From Heloderma charlesbogerti (taxonomy: Eukaryota > Chordata > Lepidosauria > Squamata > Helodermatidae), in assembly GCA_026122225.1 (NCBI GenBank), contig JANEZZ010003058.1:1-64000 (forward strand): a stretch of DNA of 64,000 nt, given 5' to 3'. Of the stretch, positions 1 to 17,039 are shown in pieces. The number at the start of each line of letters is the position of its first letter. Positions within the stretch are counted from its first letter, which is position 1. A program made the translations under genes and the position numbers. Under the pieces are notes generated by a model. That model made no database searches and had not been told where the DNA came from. It was given only the letters and a program-made list of their open reading frames with translations.

Positions 1-4985
<4,985 letters not shown>

Positions 4986-5085
4986 AGAATCCTTGCTTAG
5001 GGGATTGGGGTGGGGTAGCGGGTGGCCTGGGGTATGGGTTAGGATGTTGTGGTGAGTGGGTTCGTGGCGGGGGGGGGGGGGCGAA
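4986..5085. other. Abrupt G-rich segment ending in a G homopolymer
   Basis: Immediately after the G-depleted ramp the + strand becomes G-rich and C-poor, and ends in a run of about 13 G at 5069-5082. The strand-composition flip within a few bases looks like a chimeric or fold-back join. One TTAGG-like word occurs at about 5038, but there is no telomeric array. Ordinary sequence starts right after it. Confidence 0.6.
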
Positions 5086-5661
5086 TCCAGTGTCACCACT
5101 CCCCCCGTTCCTTCACAGCTGCGCAGTTACAGAGGCACAGGAAAGTACGCTCATTTCTTCAACCACTTTCTCACACACCTTTGCAGCTTCATATTGCAAT
5201 GACTGCTTTGGAGTCATTGACCAAGGGCCGCGGGGTCTCAGAAGGTCCAGGACCAACTTCGCTCCAGCCACCATTTTGGAATGATGGGTAGGCATGTACC
5301 TCTCAAGGGCACATGCCTTGGCAAACCACCGCGAGAGTCTAGGGCAGGAAAACTGCCAAACAAGGAATGAACAGACACAAAAGAACCCCTAATACAAAGC
5401 AGCCACTAAAACCCAAAGTGTCGCACCCTCACCCTCACGTGCCTGCGCAGCTGTGCATTTAAATATAATGGTAAAAAGGGGCAGCACGACTCCCACAGTT
5501 TACTTCGCTTCAAGGGCTATGTGTCATGGCACAGTGAATTTCCCGTTGGAGAAGTCCGCAGTAAAATGCGTGTACTGCAGCAGAAGCTAATTTGCGGCTG
5601 CAACACTGCGCAGTTACAACAGAGTGAAGGTTGAAAGCGGTGCTGTGTAGATGGCCCCCTG
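5085..5661 (-). mobile_element. Non-autonomous DNA transposon, family D, truncated at the left
   Basis: This segment is related, in inverted orientation, to 36261-37072. The right end here (GTGTAGATGGCCCCC near 5646-5660) is the reverse complement of the left-end type seen there (GGCCCCATCTATATGG). Both copies share a GTAACTG(T/C)GCAGCTG stretch beside a CTTCTGT/CCTCTGT word. The other terminus is missing: the homology breaks where the G homopolymer begins. I see no transposase. Superfamily is not assigned; short inverted termini containing CCATCTA are all that is visible. Confidence 0.6.
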
Positions 5662-8600
5662 GTCTTCATAAGAGACATGTAAAACCACCAAGCCTAAGAG
5701 CTTTGGGATCTGTCATTGGGGGTGCATGGGGGACCATTTTAATAATCCACCTTGGTCAGGAAGATGTCTACCCTTGCTGTATAGTTCAATTTTTGAACTC
5801 GTCCAGGGGATGGGGACTGCAATAGAACATAGCTGTTTAGAGTTGCATAGTCTTGCCCACCACTAAACGCTGCCCAGAAGACGAAGAATTGATGGTTTGT
5901 TGTGCTCCAGCAGCTGACATCCTCAGATGAGCCACTGTGTTGTGCAACTTCCAAATGATCCGCAAAAGCAGCTCCACCCACACTTTGGTCCATTATCTAT
6001 GTTTAGTAATTATCAAGGCACGAATTACGATTGCTCATTGCTCAGTTACCCAAGACTTAACACACAAGCCTCTGTTGGTTAAGTCAGAGCTCTGTGTCAA
6101 TGGCTCTGTAAAATTCACAATGATTACCTAACAAAAAAAGCGTGTTAGGCCTAATTAAAAGCCTATCGTTTTTGCTGCAGTTGTTTAAACAATTGTTTTT
6201 GCTGCAAAAGATTGGCACCGCTGCCCTCCAGACATTGTTGCCACCATGTCGTTGCTCGGCTCCCATTTATTTCAATAGGGCTTGCTCAGAAAATGTCCCT
6301 GTGGAATTTATAGTGGGTTGTGCCCTGGTGTGATTAGAGCCTAAAATATGTGGAGACAAGGCAAGGTTGCCTTCATTTTGAGAGAATAACATTTCCATCT
6401 TACTTTCCCACAGTCTCTGGCCCTCTCCAAACAGTTAATAAGTGTGGAAAAAGAAATCCTGCATGTAGTCAAGGCATGAGAGTGTGACCAGCTTGCGGAA
6501 AGATTCTTTTCTGATGAGAACATGAATGCCGTAATAAGCTTCTTCCAGCGGAAGTCAAAATTGTGATGTTGATCTAAAAACCCATCTCCACTGCCCGTAC
6601 GGAATTCACATTTGTAATGTTCCATGTGTATTTTCAGTCTCTTGCACCTGGACTGAGTTAGGGATGATGTATCATATGCAGTATGTGATTGGATGGCCTG
6701 GTAATGCATTTCTCCGCCAAATGGTCTCACTGCTTGTATGGACAGTCAAGACCCTTCTGCAATGCTGAGTCCCTGCAACAGACAAGTGCTATATCTCATA
6801 AATACAGTCCTTCAGTGTGCATTTTAGCTACACTGATCATATATACCGTGCCTAAAATTGATTACTGTATTGTACCAACGGCTTCCTGGCTTGCTGTTTC
6901 TTTGTTACTTTAAGCTAGGATCTTTCTGTTTATGGACATGCTGAATATATGCATACATTTGACTGCTTAGAATTGCATACATTTGTATTAGTGCCTGTAG
7001 GAGGAAACCATGTATTTTGCAATGACGTTTATGGACAGGGACTATATACGTAAGAAATCGTGGACACAAGAGCAAGCTCAAAGGAGGCAATATAACACGC
7101 TGGCTGGTACAACAGTAGGAAAGAATAATGCAATGAGACACAGATGTTGGTGCAAGTCAGGCTCCAGGGAGATATGAATGTGGCGTCTCCAAGGAAAAGT
7201 TCATATTTTAAATGTCTTGCCAGTAACAATAATTGTAGAAAGAAAGGGAGAAGCAACAAGATCAATATCCAATCTCATCATTCCAGAAAGCAACTCCTTA
7301 ATCACACATCCACAGGAGCAGATAGAACAGAGGCTCATGATGGGGCCTTTGTAGTCTCTCATGAGCGTAGCCCATCAGGCACCCTTTTTGCTGGCATGAA
7401 GTTACAATGACCCAAATACATCACTATGACAATGTAATTTGGAATTGTGCCAGCACAGGGAAATTAACGGCAACCTTACACATGTCCAGCCTGCATAATC
7501 CAAGGGTGCAATTGCTCTGTTAGTGAGCATGTGAACATGAACTTGTCAGTGTTCATTGGTAACGACTCCCCCATCCCTCACCCCATTTCCCTACATTTAT
7601 TAATTTGATCTCTAAAATGTAAAAGTAACTTCATGTAGAATAAAGACGTTCCTTTGAATGTGTACAAAAGCTCCCCACTGTGGAAACTCCACTATTCTTG
7701 CTGTGTTTTAAAAAATGCTGTAATAAAGCACCCACGATTCTGCCTATTGACTTATTAGCCTCTTGAAAAAAAGTGTCTAATAAATAAATATGAAGGCAAC
7801 CATTTGATGTAAAAATAAGAGAAATGACATGCCTAAAAGAAGTCTTTAATCAGGCTTGTGTGTTTTCCTTTCTGTATGTCCACAGAATTGCTGTACAAAC
7901 ACAGTATGTGGCACAACACTCAAAATCTTGAGTGTTTTAGGTTTTATTTTCTGGAAAGCAAGTTTCTAGCCCTTATGCCTACAGAGAAGAACTGGAACGC
8001 TTATTGAAACTGTGTAGGACCCACAGTGGCTTGGAATCAGTCTCCTGTACAAACTCCTTGTCCATCCTCGTATGGTAAAAACGACCACGTAACTAAATAG
8101 CAAAATAAAACCCAGAGGATATTTGCTTTGTTTGCATACTGTATTCTGACAACAGAATATGTTACCTTATTGCAAAACAGGAATTATGTGACAGAAATTT
8201 TTATGCAACTCTTAAAACTTACATACGGAATTTGTCAAGACTTACCTAATGTGATACTATATTTTCAAGTATCCTGTATGACAGAATTCATACCACTGTT
8301 CTGTAAGGCATTGTGCTCTTTGCACATGAGCTTAATGTCATGAAAAATGCTGCACTGAATTGTAGTGAAAGAGGTTTTACATTCCCCCAGCCCACCAAAA
8401 AGACATCCTGCCTTCCACACTTTTGCCCATTGTTTCATGTCTTACAACCATTGTTCCCTCAATCTGGCTGTGCATATTGTATAACTTGACAAAGTCAAGA
8501 AAATGTTAAAAATTGTATAGTGTTCCGGTTTCTGGTTTAGATGGCCACCTGGCTGGAAGAACAAACCGTGTAAATATTACGAGTTTGAATTTTACCTCAT

Positions 8601-8796
8601 ATTTATGGAACTAGTTTAGGATCTGAAAAGTTATATTCCCAAATCACATAGTGTATTTACAGTTTGGTTTTTATTTTGGCTAGGCAGAAGATGGTAGTTT
8701 GTTTTTACCCTAAGTATCTCAGCTGTATGCAACTATGGAACCCCCTGCATTGGATGCATTTTATTTTGGACTAATTATTGGGATGGATCCAGACTA
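5662..8796. other. Intergenic stretch without recognisable genes
   Basis: Ordinary AT-leaning vertebrate non-coding sequence. Open frames on both strands are under 130 codons, carry no recognisable domain and are not supported by splice patterns. No repeat family was recognised apart from short A- or T-rich runs. It lies upstream of ECI2, so it could contain distal regulatory sequence, but nothing in it shows that directly. Confidence 0.5.
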
Positions 8797-8925
8797 ACAA
8801 CACAATCCAATTCATATCTGCTCAGAAGTGAATGTATGTACACTTACTTGGGAGTAAGTCGCATTGAACTCAGTGGGACTTACTTCTGAGTAAACATGCA
8901 CAGGGTTGCACTGTTACTTAGGTGC
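8797..8925. mobile_element. Family B short inverted-repeat element
   Basis: A dispersed short repeat with the words CTCAGAAGTGAATG, GGGAGTAAGTC, CAGTGGGACTTACTTCTGAG and GGGTTGCA. The two arms are imperfect inverted complements, so the unit can fold back, as in a miniature inverted-repeat transposable element. Copies at about 9360, 16852, 19226, 20822, 25540, 33600, 35757 and 55021 share the core (TGCAATCCTA...CTCAGAAGTAAG...AATGGGGCTTAC). No coding capacity; superfamily not assigned. Confidence 0.55.
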
Positions 8926-9359
8926 ACTTAGCTCCTATTGAAATCAATGAGACTTAAGTCATAACTAACTTGTCCCATAAGTTCAACTAAGTCTAGATCC
9001 AGCCTATTGTTTGTATTGTTTTGTACCTATTTTTCTTTATTCATCTCCTGTTTATATCACTGATGTAAGACAGACTGTGAAATCACTAATATATTTTGAT
9101 ATTTTCATTTTTGCTAGTGAACTCAAGATGGTTTACCATTTAAAGTATTAAAACAAAACAATAAAGATTAAGATCACAATTTAAAAGATCAAAACAAATA
9201 ACTGAATTTGTTTTGATGTTTTCGTGCCTTTGATTTGGTTGTAAGCTATTACTGTGAAAACAACAGCAATAAAAATGAGAAAGGCTTTTTGTACCTGGAT
9301 TAGACATACGCTTTGGGTTTATGATAATATGGCTCCACAAAAGGCTGCTTTTCATACAG

Positions 9360-9449
9360 TGCAATCCTAGGCATGTCTACTCAGACGTAAGCCCCATTGA
9401 GTTCAATGTGAATTACTTCCAGATAAATCAGCATAGGATTGCATCCTAA
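9360..9449. mobile_element. Family B short inverted-repeat element
   Basis: Begins GTGCAATCCTAGGCATGTCT and ends ATAGGATTGCATCCT, so the termini are inverted complements. The centre carries the CTCAGACGTAAGCCCCATTG word typical of the family. One of the clearer full-length copies in the window. Confidence 0.6.
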
Positions 9450-9639
9450 AAGTAAATTATTTCAACTAGAGTATAATCTGTGTAACCTGCTCAGGTGGCC
9501 TGAGGGATTCTGCTGTAACAGACTAACATGGCCACCGTCTGGAAAACAGGCAAAGGCATTCATATTTGTGTCATCTGCATAATCTATTCAGGTTGCAGAA
9601 TCTGGCAATTTTCATGTAAAACTTGATTATATTTTTAAA

Positions 9640-10145
9640 AATTGCTCCCGCAAGAGCTACTTTAATTGTGATGCGAATCCTAGTTGTTGGAGGTGTGGAG
9701 CGACCACAGGCGCCTACCTGCATATGTGGTGGGATTGCCCAGTGGTGCAAAGGTTTTGGGCCTTTGCCAGTGAGGTCACACAACAAGATATATAACACTA
9801 TCTGCAAAATTGTAACTGCTGTCTCTTTAAATGAACTTTATATGGACTTACACAAATAAGACATAAAGAGCTCCCGACTTTCATCTGGACAGCAGCCAGG
9901 TTGGTCATAACTGCTCACTGGAAAATCAGCAAATGAACTTTCCTTTGTCCTATGGAAACAATAAATTGGGACCTTGCACTAATGGAGAAACTCACTAAAC
10001 ATCTTCAAGTACAAAGAGGCCAAGTGGAAAGTGACAATTTTTATGGAATATGGTATACATTTATTGAATTCGCTAATATTGAGAAGAATACCCAACAACC
10101 TCTTAAGACACATGGAACTCGATGGTGTGATCTATTAGGATGATG
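9640..10145 (+). pseudogene. L1-type LINE ORF2 C-terminal fragment
   Basis: Reading through frameshifts, the + strand encodes a cysteine-rich tail around 9680-9780 that includes CWRCG and, after a threonine/glycine stretch, YLHMWWDCPVV. This is the CCHC-like C-terminal segment found in many vertebrate L1 ORF2 proteins. The frame is broken soon afterwards (TAA near 9790 in that frame; the best continuing frame differs). Downstream text still resembles a degenerate ORF2 tail up to about 10,140. It is a dead 5'-truncated remnant, and the reverse transcriptase domain is absent. Confidence 0.65.
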
Positions 10146-10159
10146 AGTGATAACTTTAA

Positions 10160-10635
10160 CAGATAAAGTTACTTTTACCAAATAGAGATCCTGAGTGATC
10201 AGAAAGACTGGCTGGGTTCACAAAATATGCTAACCCTCCATGAGTTAACATGCTATCTGAATGCAGAGTGTTTTCCGCAGGATGGGTTATCGTGTTGTCT
10301 GAATGCAGTGTGTTTTCCATGGGGTGGCTTGTTAACCATGCAGTGTGGTTTATTTTTCTCAAGCAAGCCACCTTGAGAACTCATAGCTTGTTGTTGGGTT
10401 GTTCAGGGTGGTTAACAAGCCACACTGCATGGTTAATGAGCAACCCCGTGAAAAACATGCTGCATTCAGACAACACAATAACCCACCCTTCGGAAAAAGC
10501 ACTGTGTTCAGACGACATGATAACCCACCCTGCAGAAAATGCATTGTTCTCAGACAACAAGATAACCCATGGTGCAACAACAGCCCACACTGCATGGGTT
10601 AGCGTGTTGTGTGAACGTGGCCTACAAGAAATTGA
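10160..10635. mobile_element. Palindromic element with internal repeated arms (family F)
   Basis: Contains repeated words such as CTGAATGCAG(T/A)GTGTTTTCC on the left and their approximate complements (GCA(C/T)TGT(G/T)TTCAGAC, GATAACCCA) on the right. The whole segment is an imperfect inverted repeat made of several short units of about 45 bp. GTTAACCATGCAGTGTGG at 10333 pairs with CCACACTGCATGGTTAA at 10420. Open frames on both strands are by-products of the repeats. Related AACCCA-rich palindromes occur near 24.8-25.0 kb and 35.4-35.7 kb. Likely a non-autonomous DNA transposon. Confidence 0.5.
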
Positions 10636-10951
10636 CTCACATGTGGTGTATTTGGATTTGATAATGTTCACTGTTACTTGGAAAAATTCAGTTTCAGTTT
10701 AAAAGTTTTTAAAAATTGCTCCTGCATAGGCTCAGCCTTGTATTTATTGTAAGTGTTGATGTAACCCAGATGTACAATTGCTATTACCAGAGAAGTGCTG
10801 ACATTCAGGGAGACACATGTTCCCATTACTTCTGTTGTCAACCTGCTTGCTCCAGAGTAGCCCCACTGCTTAAAATGCTCCTAACTAATTTGAAGGCTAG
10901 AGCTGAAGCAGTCAGTAGCAAGTTTTCATTCTTTTCATGATTCAGCTATAC

Positions 10952-11032
10952 CAGCCTTCCTCAATCTGGTGCCCTCCAGATGTGTTGGATTGCAACACCC
11001 ATTATCCCCAGCCTGCATCAGGTTGTGGAAAG
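10952..11032. mobile_element. Family A hairpin element, one arm
   Basis: Shows the arm CCTTCCTCAATCTGGTGCCC followed by TCCAGATGTGTTGGATTGCA and CACCCATTATCCCCAGCC, as in the hairpin elements at 22283, 45039 and 58135. The second arm is missing here. Confidence 0.6.
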
Positions 11033-11499
11033 CTGAACTATGCCATTGTAAACACAGTCTCAATCTGTGTTTTAGAAATGGAAAAAGCAAGTCATGCAAT
11101 GCAATCCCATGTACATTTTATCAGAACTAATAGTGTTCTTCATTCTACTGTAAGCCACAAGTGGAACTGATTTGACTTTCCACACCTCAGGGATATTGAA
11201 CTTTTAAAGTTTGTACATCCCACTATCTTCTGTCCACACCAGAGGTGTGAGACACAGCTGCTGTGGGTCCAGTTCACCTGAGCAGCCATTTGGAAAAACA
11301 GAAATTATGAGTGATCTTTTAAAAAAAATCTAGTGATTTAATTAGAGCTACGTGCTTATTCATTTAAGCCTTGATCGTCCATTACTGCCCATGAAATGTC
11401 AAAGAAGTGCTTGGTTCAGAACGTGTTTAATTAAAATTTTAAAAATGTTGCTAAAATTGCAGTGACCAGAAACAGCTGGGTTTTTAAAAAAAAATTAAA

Positions 11500-12095
11500 A
11501 GATACTGTAGAGCTGGAAAAAGTGTAGAAAAGGGCAACTAAAATTATCAAGGGGCTGGAGCACCTCCCCTATGAGGGCAGGTTATAACAGCTGGGATTGT
11601 TTAGCTTGGAAAAAAAGTGAGTAAGGGGAGACATGATATAAATGTACAGAATTACGCATGGTATGGAGAATGTGGATAGGGAGACATGTTTCTCCCTCTT
11701 CCAGAATACTAGAACCCAGGGTCATTTGATGAAGCTGACTGCTGGGAAATTCAGGACACATAAAACAAAGTACTTCTTCACATAGCACATAGTTAAACTA
11801 TGGAATTTGCTACCAGAAGACGTAGTGATGGCCACCAATCTGGATGGCTTTAAAAGGGGGTTAGAGGAGAAGGCTATCAGTGGCTACTAGTCCTGATAGC
11901 TATATGCTACCTCCAGTCTCAGAGGCAATGTGCCTATGTACACCAGTTGCTGGGGAACATGGGAGTGGGAGTACCGTTGTACTTGTGTTCTACTTGTAGA
12001 TTTCCTGTTGACAGCTGGTTGGCCGCTGTGTGAACAGAATGCTGGACTAGATGGACCCTTGGTCTGATACAGCATGGTTCTTCCTATGTTTTTAA
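11500..12095 (+). mobile_element. CR1 LINE 3' end
   Basis: This segment matches the extreme 3' part of CR1: the decayed end of ORF2 (readable pieces correspond to a GLFSLEKK-type motif near 11595 and to a segment resembling LDGFKRGLEE near 11840), then the untranslated tail ending CTGGACTAGATGGACCCTTG, CAGCATGGTTCTTCCTATG near 12090. The same tail occurs at 18155-18335 and 53270-53665. It is 5'-truncated and non-coding now. Confidence 0.7.
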
Positions 12096-13990
12096 AATTA
12101 GTGTTATAGTTCTATAATATTATTTCATAATTTAAGACATTTTAATATTTAAAAAACATATAGCCAGAAAAGCATTTTAACACTAATTAGAAGACTGGTT
12201 AAAAAAATTAACAGGGTAAAAAAAAAGGAACCCATTGCAAAGGTTATAGAGACAATGTGGTAAGCTATGACTGGCTCACCCATACATCACTTCACTTTGG
12301 CTTTTGGAGAGAGAGACGAGTAGCACTAGGAACCATCCACACCTCTGGAGGTTAATTTGGTTTCAAATAAGCCAGGTTTTCTGCAGTATGAGAAACAATG
12401 GAAGAAGCTGAGGGAAAACACAGGAACATGACAGCTGAATGATGTCATATGGATGCTCTGTAAAAAGCAGTAAATGAGGCACAGCAATTCCACACTAAAC
12501 ACCTTGTGTGGAAATAAGTTAACTCCCATTGCATTCAATGGGGCTTACTCCCTAGAAATTGCATTTAGGGCTGTAGTTTTAATAAGTCAGTGTTCTAACT
12601 TCCTAAGGGTAAGGGTTGTTATGTTTTATGAGCCACTTGGTACAGGCTGAAAGATGGGATATAACTTAAATAAGTAAAAATCAAGACAAAAAACTTCTCT
12701 GCCTAGAAAGGAACAATTGCGGAGTAACATTCTAGATATGAAATGTGGTGATGTCTCTGAATTCTGCAGTATTCTGAGAACCAACAGCAAGTGTACTTTG
12801 CAGTGGTATATATGAGATGTTATTCTAGATGCATTGACAATTCAGACAAGTGAAGCTTGGCTTTTAACCTATGTAAAGTGCTGTTTTTCCTCTAGGGATG
12901 TAGGTTTTTTTGACCCTCTGTTGTTGTTAATAAGTAGGTCAATTCTTATATTTTTAGAAGAGGAAAGTCATTGTTTGATCTCTTCCATCTGTGGGTGAAA
13001 ACACCGATTATTACACTTGTTTGCAGCACAAAAGCACCTGTAGTGTTTGCTCAGACCTATCAAATATTTATCGTTGTTCTAGAGAGGCTATTTCAGTTCT
13101 GAGTGAGGCAATGATCCTTCTTTAAACTTGTTATCTCTATGGGAAGAGGAGAAATAAGGACCATATAACCCTAAAGTAAAACTAAGAAGAACAAATTATA
13201 CTTGTCAGCTTAAGCAATGTAGCTATATAATTCTGATTCAGGCACTCAAGTGGGTTCAAAAGGCAAAACCACAGAAGGAGGGCTGAACTGGTTGTTTGAG
13301 AAGCAGACCAAGGAAAGCTCTGTGAAAACAATGCAACTCATTGGGTATTGTATAGACAGAGTAGTAAAATACCAATCATTATGATGGCCAGGGCTTTATG
13401 GGGTGTGTGTGTGTGATACTGTACTTCCCTGTGGGGTCCCTATTAGTGGAAGATAGGCTGCCCAAGGTCAGGAGCTGGTTCCCTTTTCAGAAAGCAATGA
13501 CCTTAAGAGCACCTTACTTTTTCCTGAAGGAATGAATAGAAGCCATTCACTTGTACAGGAGAGGGTAAAGGCTTGCAACAAGGACATTATTGGGGTGGAG
13601 AGCTAAATTTGCTTCCTTCCTCCCCTCTATAGTTCTCTTGGAACTGTAGTCCATTTACATTATCCCACAATATCCAATAGAAGCCACTGAGAACTGATTC
13701 CATCGGCATTAATTCCACCCTAGATTCCATTATTTTATATGTGAGAAAAAGACAGTGATCACTGTTTCTGCAAGGAGCTCAGTCCAAAATATATGGGGTT
13801 CAATAATTTTCTCTCACTACAGTCCTGTGAGTCAGGTTTGAGATTGTGTCTGCATTTGGATATCTTGTTAAGTCTGGAATCCTGGCTTAATAAACCACAA
13901 TGTGAACAAGCCACGTCCTGGTACACACAACTTTTTCACTCCCATTTCACTCCTCCCTTTGTAGGAGTGGGTAAACAATCCAGAAAGGGA
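12096..13990. other. Unassigned intergenic sequence
   Basis: Low GC, no recognisable coding exon. A short family B remnant (CCCATTGCATTCAATGGGGC) sits at 12523-12545, and a TG microsatellite near 13405. Part of a separate palindromic repeat (words such as AAACCTGAGATTATGGTT near 14010, with their complement near 14260) may begin around 13830 and be interrupted by the family A element at 14041. Confidence 0.4.
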
Positions 13991-14040
13991 TAGCTTTGTG
14001 TTATGTCTAAACCTGAGATTATGGTTAAGTACCCTTAAAC

Positions 14041-14187
14041 CAGGGGTGGGCAACTTATGGCCTTCCAGAAGTTTTGGTCTACAACTCCCATCAGCACTAG
14101 CCAGCATAGCCAATAGTGAGGGATGATATGAGTTGTAGGCCAAAACATCTGGAGGGCCACAAGTTGTGAGACTTGTGCACAGCCCTA
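14041..14187. mobile_element. Family A hairpin element, full length (hAT-like ends)
   Basis: Begins CAGGGGTGGGCAACTTATGG and ends near GTGCACAGCCCTA. The arms around the centre are inverted complements (TACAACTCCCATCA against TGATATGAGTTGTA; GGCCTTCCAGAAG against CATCTGGAGGGCC). CAGGGGTG-type ends are usual for hAT non-autonomous elements; I could not confirm an 8-bp target duplication here. Confidence 0.6.
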
Positions 14188-14929
14188 AACAAACCAGTAT
14201 AGGAAGTCAACTTTTAACCAGAGCTTAAAGTTGGTTTACAAATCATGGTTTGTATGGGCACCTTTAACCATAATCCCAGGTACAGATGTACTAAACTATC
14301 CCTTCCTGATTTACCTGGTGGCATAATATAAGAGAATTATAGTTCAGGTTTTTTCTATGAGAAATCCTCTCTTTTAAGAGAACGCTTTAGGGATGCCATT
14401 TTTGAGAGCTATTGACAAATGGTACACTTTCATTACCACAAATTTACTTCATCAAGTCCACCCTGCTGTAAAGGTAGTTCAGCACAATCTATATAATTTG
14501 CTGCTAGTATGTGTATACAAAAGGTACTGGTCATTTTCAAGTGTGCAATATAAGGTAGACAAGCCATTGGTCTGTTGATTTGTGAAGAAGGTTTCTTAAT
14601 ATTATAAACCAGTATTGATGTTTTATTTTTTAACATGATCATTACTGTGGTTAAAGTAATCCTGATGTTCTCATTTGAAGTTTTGTATATATACAGACAA
14701 TAACAAATCTTTGCACTTTGTCGTTCTCATTTTTTTGCCTTGTTGGTTCTAATAAGTGTAAAAGTAATGGTTTCCTGGTTTTTATATGAAAGTGAGAAGT
14801 ATTAATTGTGTATAGGTTAAAAATTGGTTGTGAAATTTATATAATTTTTACAGTAATTATTAATTTTTTATTTTAGGAGTGTTTGAGATGTTTTTATATG
14901 TTCTGGAGTAACATGAAATAACTAAGATG

Positions 14930-14946
14930 ATGTGTGTGTGTGTGTA

Positions 14947-14978
<32 letters not shown>

Positions 14979-14985
14979 ATCATAG
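14930..14985. repeat. (TG)n(TA)n microsatellite
   Basis: A TG run interrupted by TATG is followed directly by a TA run of about 10 units. Purine-pyrimidine alternation makes it prone to length change. The ORF crossing it on the minus strand is meaningless. Confidence 0.9.
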
Positions 14986-15532
14986 TTCCTGAAGAAGGTA
15001 ATAACTGTTTCCAAAACGCGTCGGGCCAATATAAAAGAACTACAATAAACCTTCTTCTATAGGCACCTGGGATTTCTCCATTTTCTTTTCTCCACTGTGT
15101 TTTCCAACACATCTGAAGGGCCACAGGCTCCCCATCCCTGCTCTAAAGGGTCCAGAACAATATACTCTCCTTGAAGGATGACTCACCTGGGAGTGACTGA
15201 GGGTAGGATGGAAGGGTAGGACCTTGTGGTACAAATCCGGAATACTTAATACAGTTTTCCAACTGAAGTTTAAACGTTTTCCATTCATATATTTAAAATC
15301 TGCCTTATAAGAAAAAAAAATGTAGGGCATTACAGAAAAAGAGTGTGTAACAAACAGATTAACTGGTGATGTAGTAGTAAGCTGTACTTCAAGCCTCCCT
15401 TAGTTATTATGATTCTACCATAAAACTGGCAAACTAACAGTTCAATTCTTGAGTTACGCTGGCTGGACAAGGTTATGTTTGCTAATATATCTCCCATGCT
15501 GGTACAACTCTTAAGTTACAATGGCTAGTCAA

Positions 15533-15955
15533 TGGCTAGACGGCCATAGGATAGGTCAGTTCCCAGGAACTGACCTCAGAGCCCGTGCTCCGAGGTTGGT
15601 TCCCTGAGAAACGACCTTCACCCCTCCCACGCTGCCTCACAGGAAGCGCGGAATGGCCCTGCGCTCCATGCTCAGAAGGAGCGCAAAGTGGCAAAAACGG
15701 GAAATTCCTGGGGGCATGCCGGGGTGGGGAACTCGGAAATGCCAGTACGACACATCTACATGTCATCCAGCAGACGCTTCCGCTGCTCTGACTTCCTGCA
15801 GCTAGACACCCGAAATCGGCTGTCTAGCCCCAAATGCAGGGCGGCTGAAGCGCAGAGGGGACGATTCCCTCCATGCTTCTCCTGCCCTGCATTGGGTAGG
15901 CGGTCGCCTCTGAGTTTGGAGGCGGCCTCCTATCCCGGTAGGATTTCTCCCTTAG
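15533..15955 (-). mobile_element. GC-rich inverted-repeat element, family C
   Basis: Same family as 38249-38680 in the opposite orientation. Shared words include GGCCATAGGAT at one end, paired GGTTGGTTCC and GGAACTGACCTC, GGCTGTCTAG, GCTTCTCCTGCCCTGCATT and GGCGGTCGCCTC near the other end. It is a self-complementary, GC-rich non-autonomous DNA element of about 430 bp. Overlapping open frames on both strands are by-products of GC content. Ends are less well preserved than in the 38-kb copy. Confidence 0.65.
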
Positions 15956-16845
15956 TGTTATAGTTATGTTCTTGTACTTTACTTAAAGAAAACATTACAT
16001 CATTTAAGTATTACATAATTTAACCTTCTTTTAACAAATAGAAATATAGTACAAAATTTTTATTTTCCTTACTCAGGGCCTCCTTCTACAGTTGAGAACA
16101 AGCCTGGCTGTTCGTTTGATTTTCCTTTAGGGGCAAGGCTGGTTTCCCTCTCCTCAGCCATGTGTTTTTGGATACTGAGAGCCTTTACAGTCACAAAGAA
16201 ACCAAGCCTGGAAGGAAAAACACCCAACAGCTATCACTCAATGGACTGAAGATCTTACTTCTCTTGTTGTATATCTCCTACAGCCGTCAAAGTTGTATGG
16301 TTCCTTATTTAGATACATGGACTGCTTAGCTTAACGTGCATGTTTGAAAATGGGAATGTTAATACTTTCCCCTCCCCCTTTCCTTGTTTTCTCTTTTTCC
16401 CTATCAAAGGAGATATTAATGATCGCTGTATATTGGCATGTTTCGTGATATAAAACCCCAACCCCCTTTTTGGCTTTTGTTTTTGTTATCATGCTGCAAA
16501 TAAAAAGATTTTATTTGGGAGGGGTAGGGTACCTTGGCCAGCACTATGTTGTCCAGTGGAGTACATAATGATGTTCTTTCTAGAGATCTCACAAGACATA
16601 TTGATTCCTTTGAACCCCAAAATCTAAACAACGCCCTTTATAGTGATAAATAATATTTCTCAATTGCTAACTTGCAGCGCTTTGATGGTATCCCAAAATC
16701 TACAGTCCTCCTCAACCTGGCTATCTATCCAATGCCTAAAGCCCTAGTTCCTTTCTATCTTCCTTTCTTTCTCTTGGGAGTTCTTTACGTAGGAGTAAGG
16801 CACCGAGAAAATCCTTACCCTTGTAAACTTTCCATGCGCCATCAC
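15956..16845. other. Unassigned intergenic sequence upstream of ECI2
   Basis: AT-rich, without a recognised gene or repeat. Open frames are under 75 codons. It lies 0.8-1.7 kb upstream of the ECI2 CpG island and could hold proximal regulatory sequence, but no specific site stands out. Confidence 0.35.
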
Positions 16846-16851
16846 GTTTAG

Positions 16852-16960
16852 GATGCAATCCTACTGGGAGTAAGCACCACTGAACTCAACGGGGCTTACT
16901 TCTGACTAGGCACGGATACGCTTGCACTACTACAGCGCAACCCCACGTATGCTTACTCAG
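16852..16960. mobile_element. Family B short inverted-repeat element
   Basis: Starts GGATGCAATCCTACTGGGAG, has AACTCAACGGGGCTTACTTC in the centre, and is followed by a partial second copy (GCGCAACCCCACGTATGCTT, ACTCAGAAGCA). Two abutting copies are the simplest reading. Confidence 0.55.
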
Positions 16961-17039
16961 AAGCACGGCACGCTGTGTTGCCTGGGGTAAGTGTGTGCCC
17001 TACATGGGTACATGGGCTACGGGTAGCCCTACATGCGTT

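Noticed and set aside
5030..5045. TTAGG-like word suggesting a telomere
   Set aside because: A single occurrence with no array; the poly-C tract has no CCCTAA periodicity.
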